Below are positions 1 through 5,770 of a stretch of 5,770 nt of DNA, piece by piece; position 1 is the first letter of the stretch, and each line of letters opens with the position of its first letter. Below the pieces are notes generated by a model that saw only the letters and a list, made by a program, of their open reading frames with translations, did not search any database and was not told the origin of the DNA. The DNA lies in assembly GCA_030040725.1 (NCBI GenBank), contig JASHTD010000596.1:1-5770 (forward strand), in the 5' to 3' direction. A program made the translations under genes and the position numbers. This stretch comes from Candidatus Sulfotelmatobacter sp. (GTDB lineage: Bacteria; Acidobacteriota; Terriglobia; Terriglobales; Acidobacteriaceae).

Positions 1-632
1 GCCAACGCGATAATGAGCGGGAAGAGTTTATGCAGTCCGCGTTCGAACTTTTCCACTGGCGGCCGCAAGCGAACGTTGACGTACCACAGTCTCTCCAGAA
101 GTGGAGGAATGTTCTCGATCAGGAGCGGAATCGTCGCGTAGATCGACATACAGATTGCGACTTCCGCCATGGGCGAGTGCAGGTTCCATCGCCAGGGAAA
201 TAAAACCCAGTAAAAATTCCATGGGCGCCCAACGTCGATTCCCAGCAGAACAAGGCCGCAGACATAGGCGAGCATGCTGGTCAACAGCGCCATCCGCATC
301 AGCGAGAACAGCAACTTGCGGCGGAACACCCACGCCGCAAATCCCACGGAAAACGCACCCGAGCCCAGCGCAGTCAGCACGACCACATTGAACGTCTTCC
401 AGATTCCCCAGCCAAACTTATCGTTCATGCCGGTCACCGGGCCGAGCCCGATCACTTCTCGATAGCTGGCTAGACCCAATCCAACGATCGTGATGCCTAA
501 TAGAACCAGAAAAAATGGATTCAGTATGGGGAACCCGAATACCGGAACCATGCGTTCCCAGCGGGTTTTGGCCGCTGCCGCTTTCGGCCCGGGCTTGGAG
601 GTGGGTAAATGATCGATGGTCGTGCTGCTCAT
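1..632 (-). CDS. hybB: Hydrogenase-2-type membrane subunit HybB (NrfD/PsrC family), 3' end off the left edge
   Basis: The reading frame is open from an ATG at 632 to the window edge, giving 210 codons with the C-terminal part missing. HybB is the quinone-reactive integral membrane subunit that takes electrons from HybA; this role is known from the E. coli hydrogenase-2 family. A soluble N-terminus (about 1-35) is followed by hydrophobic spans near residues 38-57, 82-103, 114-132 and 155-172, and another begins near 203. Family-like segments are the G-S-G-A-F stretch near 90-94, L-L-T-S-M-L-A-Y near 116-123, and I-D-V-G-R-P-W-N-F-Y-W near 132-142, followed by W-N-L-H-S-P-M-A-E-V (149-158). These closely resemble the E. 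coli HybB segments around its L-G-R-Y-W-N-F-Y motif. The start is supported by GAGG 8 bases upstream. hybA ends 10 bases upstream, so the two genes are co-transcribed. Full-length HybB is roughly 390 residues, so about half is visible. Confidence 0.93.
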   Translation of the reverse strand, partial: MSSTTIDHLPTSKPGPKAAAAKTRWERMVPVFGFPILNPFFLVLLGITIVGLGLASYREVIGLGPVTGMNDKFGWGIWKTFNVVVLTALGSGAFSVGFAAWVFRRKLLFSLMRMALLTSMLAYVCGLVLLGIDVGRPWNFYWVLFPWRWNLHSPMAEVAICMSIYATIPLLIENIPPLLERLWYVNVRLRPPVEKFERGLHKLFPLIIAL

Positions 633-640
633 ATTTGAAA

Positions 641-644
641 CCTC
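641..644 (-). promoter_or_regulatory. Ribosome binding site of hybB, overlapping the hybA stop codon
   Basis: On the minus strand GAGG lies 8 bases before the hybB ATG. Its first two bases are the last two of the hybA TGA stop. This fixes the hybB start at 632 and suggests that ribosomes finishing hybA can reinitiate on hybB. The overlap is seen directly; translational coupling is inferred. Confidence 0.6.
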
Positions 645-1569
645 AGAGTTGTGCCCTCAGACCGGTTTCCTTTTCCTGCTGGTGTGCTTCTTCTTCGCGT
701 GCCGTTATATTTTTTCGAATTACCGCGACCAGCCCTGCATACAAAAGCGCCGGCATCGCGAAATATTCATAGATGCGGCGCTGCCAGCGCAGCTGTTTTG
801 CCGGTACCGCAACCGGTCCCAGTTCAGGCAGTCCAAGTTTTTCGAAGGGAACGCGAGACAGGTAGAGGCACTGTGTTCCGCCATTGTCGGTCTCGCCGTA
901 GACGCGGTTCTGATAATAGCGGCCCGGATCGTTCTTGATTCGCCGCTTAGCCTCGAGGAGCAGGGCCGTCCGCGGGCCAAAAATTACCGCGCCGGTCGGG
1001 CAAACGCTGGTGCAGCCCGGCTTCTGCCCACGTGCCAGACGATGGCTGCATAGTTCGCACTTGGTGATGAGAGGATTGATTCCTTTCCATTGAAACCGCG
1101 GGACAGAATACGGACATGTGATCGTGCAATAGCGGCAGCCGATGCATCGCGACCCTTCCCAGCGAACTACGCCGGTGTCTGCGTCTTTGTACAGGGCTTC
1201 GAAGGGGCAACCGGCAGCGCAGCCGGGGTCAAAGCACTGCATGCACTGGCGCTTCACGAACGACGAGGATGAGCCATCTTCAGGCTTGTACAGCTTGATG
1301 ATGTTGCGCGTCAGAACGTTAAGGTCCGTGGGCGCTTCGTGCAGTTTTGCCTCGTCAACATCGGCCGGAGTGTTGTTGGCTTCGTTGCAGGCAACTTCGC
1401 AGGCTTTGCAGCCAATGCAAATCGTGGCATCGTAGAGCAGGCCGAGCGGAGTATTAGGAACAGGAATCTCCTGCGCCGTCATGGTTGGTGTGCCGGTCGT
1501 CATGGCCACAGCTGCCGGCACTCCAGCTTTGGCGATGTTAGTTAGCAGTTCTCGCCGGGTAATCGCCAC
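643..1569 (-). CDS. hybA: Hydrogenase-2-type iron-sulfur subunit HybA (four [4Fe-4S] ferredoxin, 308 aa)
   Basis: This is the periplasmic electron-transfer subunit linking the hydrogenase small subunit to the HybB membrane protein. Sixteen cysteines fall in four groups typical of HybA/DmsB-like ferredoxins: C51-C54-C57-C61, C109-C112-C117-C121, C142-C145-C148-C152 and C171-C174-C186-C190, enough for four [4Fe-4S] clusters. The opening Y-D-A-T-I-C-I-G-C-K-A-C matches the HybA pattern. Residues 1-33 look like a Tat signal, with a twin arginine at R5-R6 (T-R-R-E-L-L) and an Ala-rich stretch, although the hydrophobic core is weak. Residues about 266-287 form a C-terminal membrane anchor, as in HybA, followed by a charged tail. 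The start codon is GTG (1569), chosen because AAAGAGG sits 6 bases upstream and the Tat-like N-terminus follows. The gene begins 1 base after the hybO stop and ends 10 bases before hybB, so it is inside the operon. The length is close to that of E. coli HybA. Confidence 0.96.
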   Translation of the reverse strand: MAITRRELLTNIAKAGVPAAVAMTTGTPTMTAQEIPVPNTPLGLLYDATICIGCKACEVACNEANNTPADVDEAKLHEAPTDLNVLTRNIIKLYKPEDGSSSSFVKRQCMQCFDPGCAAGCPFEALYKDADTGVVRWEGSRCIGCRYCTITCPYSVPRFQWKGINPLITKCELCSHRLARGQKPGCTSVCPTGAVIFGPRTALLLEAKRRIKNDPGRYYQNRVYGETDNGGTQCLYLSRVPFEKLGLPELGPVAVPAKQLRWQRRIYEYFAMPALLYAGLVAVIRKNITAREEEAHQQEKETGLRAQL

Positions 1570-1570
1570 G

Positions 1571-2773
1571 TCAGTCCTCTTTCTTCGAGTTGCCGTTCTG
1601 CTCAGCCGCTCTTAGTTTTTCCGAGGCCAGTGTGCGGGCGGCTTCAATTCGTTCCAGGCCCGCTTCCTGGCTGCTTTCGAAGCGTTGCGCCGCCACAAAA
1701 CTAGCGCCGCCGATCGCTCCTGCCACAGCTCCCACCAACGCCGCCCCCCCAATGCTGACCTTCCCAATCGAGCTATAAATTGGCGGGTACGTATCCGGTG
1801 GAGTGGGGAAGTGAATCGGAACCGTCTGGAACGTTCCCATCTTCCAGACCACGTTTTTCTCCGTGCAGCCCACACACGGAATTCCGGCGCCGATCGGCCA
1901 ACAGTTCGGAAGCTCGTTAAAAGGCCGCGTGGAACAAGACGCATGCGTCATTGGACCTTTGCAACCCAGTTTGTAAAGGCACCATCCTTTGCGGTGGCCT
2001 TCATCGCCGAAAGCGTTGGCAAAGCGGCCGGCATCGAAGTGCGCCCGGCGCGGGCAGTTCTCGTGAATCACGCGCTCATAGGCGAACTTCGGACGCCCAA
2101 CTTCATCGAGCGCGGGCAGCTTGCCCATGGTCACGTACTCGAGCACGACCGCCAGCAGGTTGTATGGATTGGGAGGGCAACCGGGAAGGTTGATGACCGG
2201 CTTGCCTGAGATGAGCGAATCGACGCCCACCGCGCCAGTCGGATTTGGATCTGCCGATGGCACTCCGCCCCAGGACGCGCACGATCCCATCGCAATCACC
2301 GCCGCCGATTGCGCCGCAACTTCTTTCAACACTTGCAGGCTGGGCCGTCCGCCCATCTCGTAGTAGATTCCGTCCTGCTTGGTCGGAATGGCGCCCTCGC
2401 ACACCAGCACAAATTTTCCCGCGTTCTCCGCGACCGCTTTGCGCAACGCGGCTTCGGCCTGCGCGCCCGAGGCGGCCATAATGGTTTCGTGATAATCGAG
2501 GGAGATGACGTCAAGAATCAGGTGGGCAACATCAGGAGCGGAAGTGCGGAGCAGCGTCTCAGTGCATCCCGTGCAATCCTGGAAGTGCAGCCAGATGACC
2601 GAAGGCCGCTTGGTTTTGCCGATCGCGTCTGCGATCTGCAAGACCGACTTCTTGCCGGTGAGCGCCAGTCCGACGGGCGCAGTCGCCATTAACGTGCTAC
2701 ATAGCTGAAGAAAGCTTCTTCTCGAGACACCCGAGGCCTGAAGATGTTCGGCGATCGTTAATTGCTTGGACAT
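1571..2773 (-). CDS. hybO: [NiFe]-hydrogenase small subunit HybO, Tat-exported, C-terminally membrane-anchored (400 aa)
   Basis: This is the small subunit of a group 1 uptake-type [NiFe] hydrogenase. It carries electrons from the Ni-Fe site of the large subunit through three Fe-S clusters. A Tat signal is visible (S-R-R-S-F-L-Q, residues 17-23, followed by a hydrophobic stretch to about 40). Proximal cluster ligands are C67 and C70 (D-C-T-G-C-T-E), C165 (G-S-C) and C199 (P-G-C-P-P-N-P). Distal cluster ligands are H237, C240, C265 and C271. Medial cluster ligands are C280, C300 and C303, with P293 where a fourth cysteine would give a [4Fe-4S], so a [3Fe-4S] is predicted. The segment H-F-D-A-G-R-F-A at 245-252 followed by F-G-D-E-G-H-R is nearly the same as in E. 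coli HybO. A Gly/Ala-rich membrane helix (about 339-362) precedes an unusually long charged tail (364-400). AGGAAGG lies 5 bases before the ATG. It is the first gene of the operon. An extra cysteine, C291, sits two residues before P293. Confidence 0.97.
   Translation of the reverse strand: MSKQLTIAEHLQASGVSRRSFLQLCSTLMATAPVGLALTGKKSVLQIADAIGKTKRPSVIWLHFQDCTGCTETLLRTSAPDVAHLILDVISLDYHETIMAASGAQAEAALRKAVAENAGKFVLVCEGAIPTKQDGIYYEMGGRPSLQVLKEVAAQSAAVIAMGSCASWGGVPSADPNPTGAVGVDSLISGKPVINLPGCPPNPYNLLAVVLEYVTMGKLPALDEVGRPKFAYERVIHENCPRRAHFDAGRFANAFGDEGHRKGWCLYKLGCKGPMTHASCSTRPFNELPNCWPIGAGIPCVGCTEKNVVWKMGTFQTVPIHFPTPPDTYPPIYSSIGKVSIGGAALVGAVAGAIGGASFVAAQRFESSQEAGLERIEAARTLASEKLRAAEQNGNSKKED
1576..1582 (-). 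promoter_or_regulatory. Ribosome binding site of hybA, inside the end of hybO
   Basis: The minus strand reads AAAGAGG, 6 bases before the GTG start of hybA. It lies within the last codons of hybO (Lys-Lys-Glu-Asp). It supports the GTG start at 1569, since no ATG is available there, and it suggests that hybA translation is coupled to hybO. Confidence 0.65.
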
Positions 2774-2778
2774 GTGTG

Positions 2779-2785
2779 CCTTCCT
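2779..2785 (-). promoter_or_regulatory. Ribosome binding site of hybO
   Basis: The minus strand reads AGGAAGG, 5 bases before the ATG at 2773. It is a strong Shine-Dalgarno match and decides the start of the operon's first gene, in agreement with the Tat signal beginning shortly after this ATG. Confidence 0.7.
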
Positions 2786-3018
2786 GATTATTGAAACGCG
2801 GGCACCGGGATGCAGCTGGACAGTCTTGCTCTGCGAAACGCGAAAAGCGTGCAGCTCGGCTTCGATCGATTGTTAGAAACCCTTTATTTTTCTGGGCCGC
2901 GTTCCGATGGTCCATACGCAACGTTTATCTCGTCAATAGATATTTCTGATCAGTATCCCCCGTCACCAGTCATTGTGAGCAAGAACACACAGCGCGAGTT
3001 TTGACGTAACCTTCGAGC

Positions 3019-3034
3019 CGTGACAAACGTCACA
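3019..3034. promoter_or_regulatory. CRP/FNR-family-like operator (inverted repeat)
   Basis: The sequence CGTGA-CAAACG-TCACA matches the CRP consensus TGTGA-N6-TCACA at nine of the ten defined positions. Its core GTGAC-AAAC-GTCAC is a perfect 5-bp inverted repeat. It lies 246 bases upstream of hybO and 91 bases upstream of the gene starting at 3125, so it could act on either. The match is seen directly; binding by a CRP/FNR-type regulator, and which gene it controls, are inferred. A chance palindrome cannot be excluded. Confidence 0.35.
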
Positions 3035-3124
3035 TTGAATCGTGATTGACTCTACGGACTCGGCCTGCCAGCAGTGATGTAATTGCTTTAGGAATATCGA
3101 AGAGCGGGATAAGGGCGGCGGGTT

Positions 3125-3511
3125 ATGAGCTTACAGAACGGGTCTGAATCGAGAGCGCAATACGAAGAAAAGGTTGTGAGCTGCGAATCTTCGCGAGCCC
3201 AATCGGACCAGCAAGAGCTTGTGTGTGAACGATCATTGCGCGGCTTCCTGGCCGATTCCATGCGGAGCGCGGTTGCGCCTGCAGCGATTGGTGTGTGTGT
3301 TGGACTCCTGGGCAGTTGCCCGCGCAAACGAAGTAGCTCGATCTCAAGAGCGCTCGCGTTCGGTGTGCTGGGTGGAGCAATCGGCTTCGGCGCAAGTATT
3401 GCCTGGGAAGGTCGCGGCGTGGCCGCGAACGCTGCCCATCGAACTTCACAAAAACTTGGCCGGATCCGAGACGAGCGCTGGATGAAGAAACATTCCATCG
3501 CTTACGCGTAA
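3125..3511 (+). CDS. Small conserved-looking membrane protein of unknown function (128 aa)
   Basis: I do not recognise a named family. The N-terminal 45 residues are hydrophilic and Ser/Gln/Glu-rich, ending in S-L-R-G-F-L-A-D-S-M-R. Two short hydrophobic, Gly/Ala-rich segments follow (about 48-64 and 76-94), separated by a basic turn (P-R-K-R-S), which suggests a membrane hairpin. The C-terminus (about 105-128) is basic, with D-E-R-W-M-K-K-H followed by a short I-A-Y-A end. From memory, similar glycine-rich hairpin proteins with a D-E-x-W-x-x-K-x-P-I-x-Y-A tail occur in Acidobacteriota; this should be checked by search. A modest AAGGG lies 9 bases before the ATG. Overlapping open frames on the minus strand have no protein-like features, so the plus strand is preferred. 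The gene is transcribed away from hybO and shares its intergenic region. The 3' end is duplicated immediately downstream. Confidence 0.62.
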   Translation: MSLQNGSESRAQYEEKVVSCESSRAQSDQQELVCERSLRGFLADSMRSAVAPAAIGVCVGLLGSCPRKRSSSISRALAFGVLGGAIGFGASIAWEGRGVAANAAHRTSQKLGRIRDERWMKKHSIAYA

Positions 3512-3535
3512 CCGGTCGCTTACGCCTAACCCGGT
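3499..3535 (+). repeat. Imperfect tandem duplication across the stop codon (18 and 19 bases)
   Basis: Unit 1 (3499-3516) reads CGCTTACGCGTAACCGGT. Unit 2 (3517-3535) reads CGCTTACGCCTAACCCGGT, with one substitution and one inserted C. The stop TAA at 3509-3511 is repeated as TAA at 3527-3529 in the same reading frame, so both copies encode Ala-Tyr-Ala-stop. The AACCGG and CCGGTT at its ends could also pair as a weak 6-bp stem, but no T-run follows, so it is not called a terminator. Confidence 0.75.
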
Positions 3536-3675
3536 TTGCGATCCTTGTGCAACACTGCGGGCCTCTGCGTTTCTCATTCCGCGTCTAAAGACATTGGAGT
3601 AATCGCCTCCGCCTTTTATTTTCTGCAGCCGATTTCCCGGCTTTGAAGTGTTAAACTTTCGCCTCGAAAGATCCC

Positions 3676-3681
3676 AGGGGG
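3676..3681 (+). promoter_or_regulatory. Ribosome binding site of the M14 peptidase gene
   Basis: AGGGGG lies 4 bases before the ATG at 3686. Together with the signal peptide that begins right after it, this fixes the start of the peptidase gene. The rest of the 174-base gap (3512-3685) holds no gene and no clear promoter or terminator. Confidence 0.55.
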
Positions 3682-3685
3682 TTTC

Positions 3686-5770
3686 ATGTTCCGATCCGCG
3701 GTGGTTTCTGTTCTACTGCTCGCCTGCAGCCTATTTGCGATTGCGCAAAGTCCCGATATCCCGGAACCGGGAACTTCTGAGGCCATCGCTGCAGCCACCA
3801 CCGATCCGCATTACATTTCGCCTTGGGTTTCTTATGTTCCGCAGTCAAACACAGTTCCATCGCCCGAGAAATTTCTCGGCCGCATTATGGGAGCGCCGGG
3901 TGAATTGGTAGGAACCGAGAGAGCTTACGCTTACGCGCGTGCTCTGGCCGCGGCCAGTCCGCGAGTTCGGGTCTTCACCATCGGTCGCAGCGAAGAAGGT
4001 CGCGACATTATTATGTTGGCCATTGCAGATGAAGCCGGCATTCGCGATCTCGATCGCTTGAAAGCCGACACCGCGGCGCTGGCCGACCCGCGAATCACCG
4101 ATCCGGAAGTGGCGAAGACGTTAGTCCAAAGCTCGCGGCCGATTTATTACTTCAATGCAGCTCTGCATTCTGACGAGACAGGCTCAACCGAAGCCATGCT
4201 CGAACTCGCGTACCGGCTCGCAGTCTCTGAGCAGCCGATGATTCGGCATATTCGAGAACAGTTGGTGGTCCTCATCAATCCCATTTCCAATCCCGACGGC
4301 CGCGACAAAATGGTTGACTGGTTTTACCGCTATCTGAAAGGCAAGACAGACCGAGCGGCGCTGCCGCGTCAATCGCCGCCGTATTGGTCGAAGTACACCT
4401 TCGTGGATATCAACCGCGACACGCACCAGCAAACGCACGAGACCACCAAAGCCGTGCACCGTATGTTTGTCGATTGGCATCCCACGGTTGTGCATGACTT
4501 ACACGAAGGCGTCCCATTCATGATGACGTGGAACGGCACCGGCCCCTATAACCCAAACATCGATCCCATCACCTACAGCGAATTTCTCGAACTCAGTTTC
4601 CACGAAGTCGAATCTATGACGGCGATGGGCATGCCCGGCGTTTCAACGTGGAACTTCGGCGAAGCCTTTGCTCATCTCTATCTGGATTCTGTGGCCATGA
4701 ATCACAACAGCATTGGCCGCGGCTATGAAACCTTCGGGAATGGCAGCGCCGAAACCGAAATGAGATCGATTTCGCCGTCGGCCACGACCATGGAGTGGTA
4801 CCGGCTGCTCCCGCCGCCGAGTGAAGTGAAATGGTCGGCGCGCGACAATCTCAACTATCAGGAAACCGGCGCTCTCGTGGCTCTCGACGACACAGCTACT
4901 CACTCCAAAGAAATGCTGCGTGACTTTTATCAAAAAGGATGGGACTCATGGCACAAAGGGCTGACTCAGCCGCCTTACGCGTTTCTGATTCCCCAGGATC
5001 AAGGCGATCGAGAGCGGGTGGCGCAGATGGTTGGGCGGCTGATGACTCAGCAGATTGAAGTGTCACGGGCGCAAAATACGATCCGTTTGAAAGACGGCGC
5101 TTTTCCGGCCGGAACTTATGTCGTTCGCCTCGATCAGCCATACCGAAATTACGCAGTGGATCTGCTCACGCCGCAACATTATCCGAAAGATGGCGAACCA
5201 CCCTACGACGATGTTTCCTGGGAGCTTCCCGCGAATTATCATCTGCAGGCAATTCCGATTGCTGATGCTTCAGTTAGAGAGGCTGCACTGGATTTGTTGA
5301 AGCAAGCTCCGCATGTGGCAGGACACATCGACGGAACCGGCAATGTTTATCTGCTGAAGGACACGGGACAGGAATCTTTTCTCGCGGCACGCTACCGGCT
5401 GGAGAATTTCAAAATTGAAATTGCGCAACACGAATTCGAAGCCGCGGGCACACTGTTTCCTGAAGGCTCATGGATTCTTCCAGAGCAGGCCGGATTATCC
5501 AAAGCCGTTGAATCGACTGCCGAAGAATTGGGGCTCGATTTCACGAGAGTCGCAGCCGTGCCTGACGTGCCACATCATGCGGCTCCCGCGCCGCGCATCG
5601 GTGTCTGGGTTCCCTGGGCCGATACGGATTCAATCGGCTGGATTCGCTATTCCTTGGATCAGCGGAAGGTTCCGTACATATATTTGCGAGACGAAGATAT
5701 TCGCGCAGGGAATCTGAAATCGAAGATCGATGTGCTGCTCTACGGCCACGTCGATCTCGAACTCGCCGAG
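3686..5770 (+). CDS. Secreted M14-family zinc metallopeptidase, 3' end off the right edge
   Basis: The frame is open for 695 codons without a stop, to the last base of the window. Residues 1-21 form a Sec signal peptide (F-R-S, hydrophobic V-S-V-L-L-L-A-C-S-L-F, cleavage probably after A-I-A), so the enzyme acts outside the cytoplasm. The M14 zinc carboxypeptidase domain covers about 60-400. Zinc ligands are H161 and E164 (H-S-D-E) and H273 (D-L-H-E). Substrate-side motifs are N202-P-D-G-R206 and D-I-N243-R244-D, matching the NPDG and N-R elements of carboxypeptidase A relatives. E348 (Y-E-T-F-G) is the likely general base: it lies 75 residues after H273, against 74 in carboxypeptidase A. Beyond about 430 there is a long extra region beginning P-Y-A-F-L-I-P and ending in a stretch (I-G-V-W-V-P-W near 634) that resembles the C-terminal domain of large acidobacterial M14 proteins, which are usually over 800 residues. 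The substrate is not predictable. No functional link to the hydrogenase is visible. Confidence 0.92.
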   Translation, partial: MFRSAVVSVLLLACSLFAIAQSPDIPEPGTSEAIAAATTDPHYISPWVSYVPQSNTVPSPEKFLGRIMGAPGELVGTERAYAYARALAAASPRVRVFTIGRSEEGRDIIMLAIADEAGIRDLDRLKADTAALADPRITDPEVAKTLVQSSRPIYYFNAALHSDETGSTEAMLELAYRLAVSEQPMIRHIREQLVVLINPISNPDGRDKMVDWFYRYLKGKTDRAALPRQSPPYWSKYTFVDINRDTHQQTHETTKAVHRMFVDWHPTVVHDLHEGVPFMMTWNGTGPYNPNIDPITYSEFLELSFHEVESMTAMGMPGVSTWNFGEAFAHLYLDSVAMNHNSIGRGYETFGNGSAETEMRSISPSATTMEWYRLLPPPSEVKWSARDNLNYQETGALVALDDTATHSKEMLRDFYQKGWDSWHKGLTQPPYAFLIPQDQGDRERVAQMVGRLMTQQIEVSRAQNTIRLKDGAFPAGTYVVRLDQPYRNYAVDLLTPQHYPKDGEPPYDDVSWELPANYHLQAIPIADASVREAALDLLKQAPHVAGHIDGTGNVYLLKDTGQESFLAARYRLENFKIEIAQHEFEAAGTLFPEGSWILPEQAGLSKAVESTAEELGLDFTRVAAVPDVPHHAAPAPRIGVWVPWADTDSIGWIRYSLDQRKVPYIYLRDEDIRAGNLKSKIDVLLYGHVDLELAE

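Larger units (their letters stand above)
2774..3124. other. Divergent intergenic region between the hydrogenase operon and the small membrane protein gene
   Basis: These 351 bases separate two divergently transcribed genes and should hold both promoters. I see no convincing protein gene: the short open frames here have no recognisable composition and overlap each other or the hybO start. The region is more AT-rich than the flanking genes, notably near 2880-2960. It contains a CRP-like inverted repeat (3019-3034) and several TGAC/GTCA half-sites between 3001 and 3050. No -35/-10 pair with normal spacing and no clear sigma-54 (-24/-12) element facing hybO was found by eye. Confidence 0.6.

Noticed and set aside
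2809..2824. GG-N10-GC pattern resembling a sigma-54 promoter
   Set aside because: The defining TGGCAC and TTGC bases do not align with the GG/GC spacing, and it faces away from hybO.
2697..2921. Minus-strand open frame of 74 codons overlapping the start of hybO
   Set aside because: It runs out of frame through the hybO signal-peptide region and has no protein-like features; hybO itself has a strong ribosome binding site.
2911..2936. Possible minus-strand promoter TTGACG ... TATGGA upstream of hybO
   Set aside because: The spacer is only 14 bases and the -10 element is a poor match, so it is not called.
2810..3004. Plus-strand open frame of 64 codons in the divergent region
   Set aside because: It has no ribosome binding site, no recognisable composition, and sits where promoters are expected.
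3088..3498. Open frame of 136 codons on the minus strand opposite the small membrane protein
   Set aside because: It is Pro/Ser/Arg-rich with no domain-like pattern, has no clear ribosome binding site, and mirrors a plus-strand frame that has membrane segments and a coherent C-terminus.
3596..3624. GGAG/CTCC hairpin followed by a T-rich stretch as a terminator for the small membrane protein gene
   Set aside because: The stem is only 4 bp and the T-tract is interrupted, so it is too weak to call.
3716..3727. Lipobox-like L-L-A-C at residues 11-14 of the M14 peptidase
   Set aside because: The hydrophobic stretch before the cysteine is short, Leu at -2 is atypical, and the hydrophobic core continues to a good signal peptidase I site (A-I-A), so a plain secreted protein is favoured.
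4184..5141. Minus-strand open frames of 81-103 codons opposite the peptidase gene
   Set aside because: They are shadows of the continuous 695-codon peptidase frame, which carries a full set of M14 motifs.

Overview
The window is most consistent with a soil-type Acidobacteriota genome. This is an inference from three things: moderately high GC, a long secreted M14 metallopeptidase of a kind common in that phylum, and a small glycine-rich membrane protein ending in a D-E-x-W-x-x-K tail. No rRNA or other taxonomic marker is present, so the assignment is tentative. No mobile element, tRNA, rRNA or CRISPR array was seen.

Left half (1-2773, minus strand): a tightly packed operon for a membrane-bound, periplasm-facing [NiFe] hydrogenase. 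It reads right to left as hybO (small subunit, Tat-exported, three Fe-S clusters), hybA (16-Cys ferredoxin subunit with a C-terminal membrane anchor) and hybB (NrfD-type multi-span membrane subunit, cut by the left edge). This is the order at the start of the Escherichia coli hydrogenase-2 operon (hybOABC), so the catalytic large subunit hybC is expected just beyond position 1. Electrons from H2 would pass from the large subunit to HybO, then HybA, then HybB and the quinone pool; enzymes of this type can also run in reverse.

Middle (2774-3124): a 351-base divergent intergenic region that should hold the promoters for the operon and for the gene to its right. Its clearest element is a CRP-like inverted repeat at 3019-3034. 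No convincing -35/-10 pair was found.

Right half (plus strand): a small two-helix membrane protein of unknown function (3125-3511), whose stop-codon region is duplicated in frame. After a 174-base gap comes the first 695 codons of a secreted M14-family zinc peptidase (3686 to beyond the right edge). Nothing in the sequence links these two genes functionally to the hydrogenase. I found no clearly novel system. The points most worth a second look are the CRP-like site, the duplicated gene end, and the cysteine next to the medial-cluster proline of HybO.
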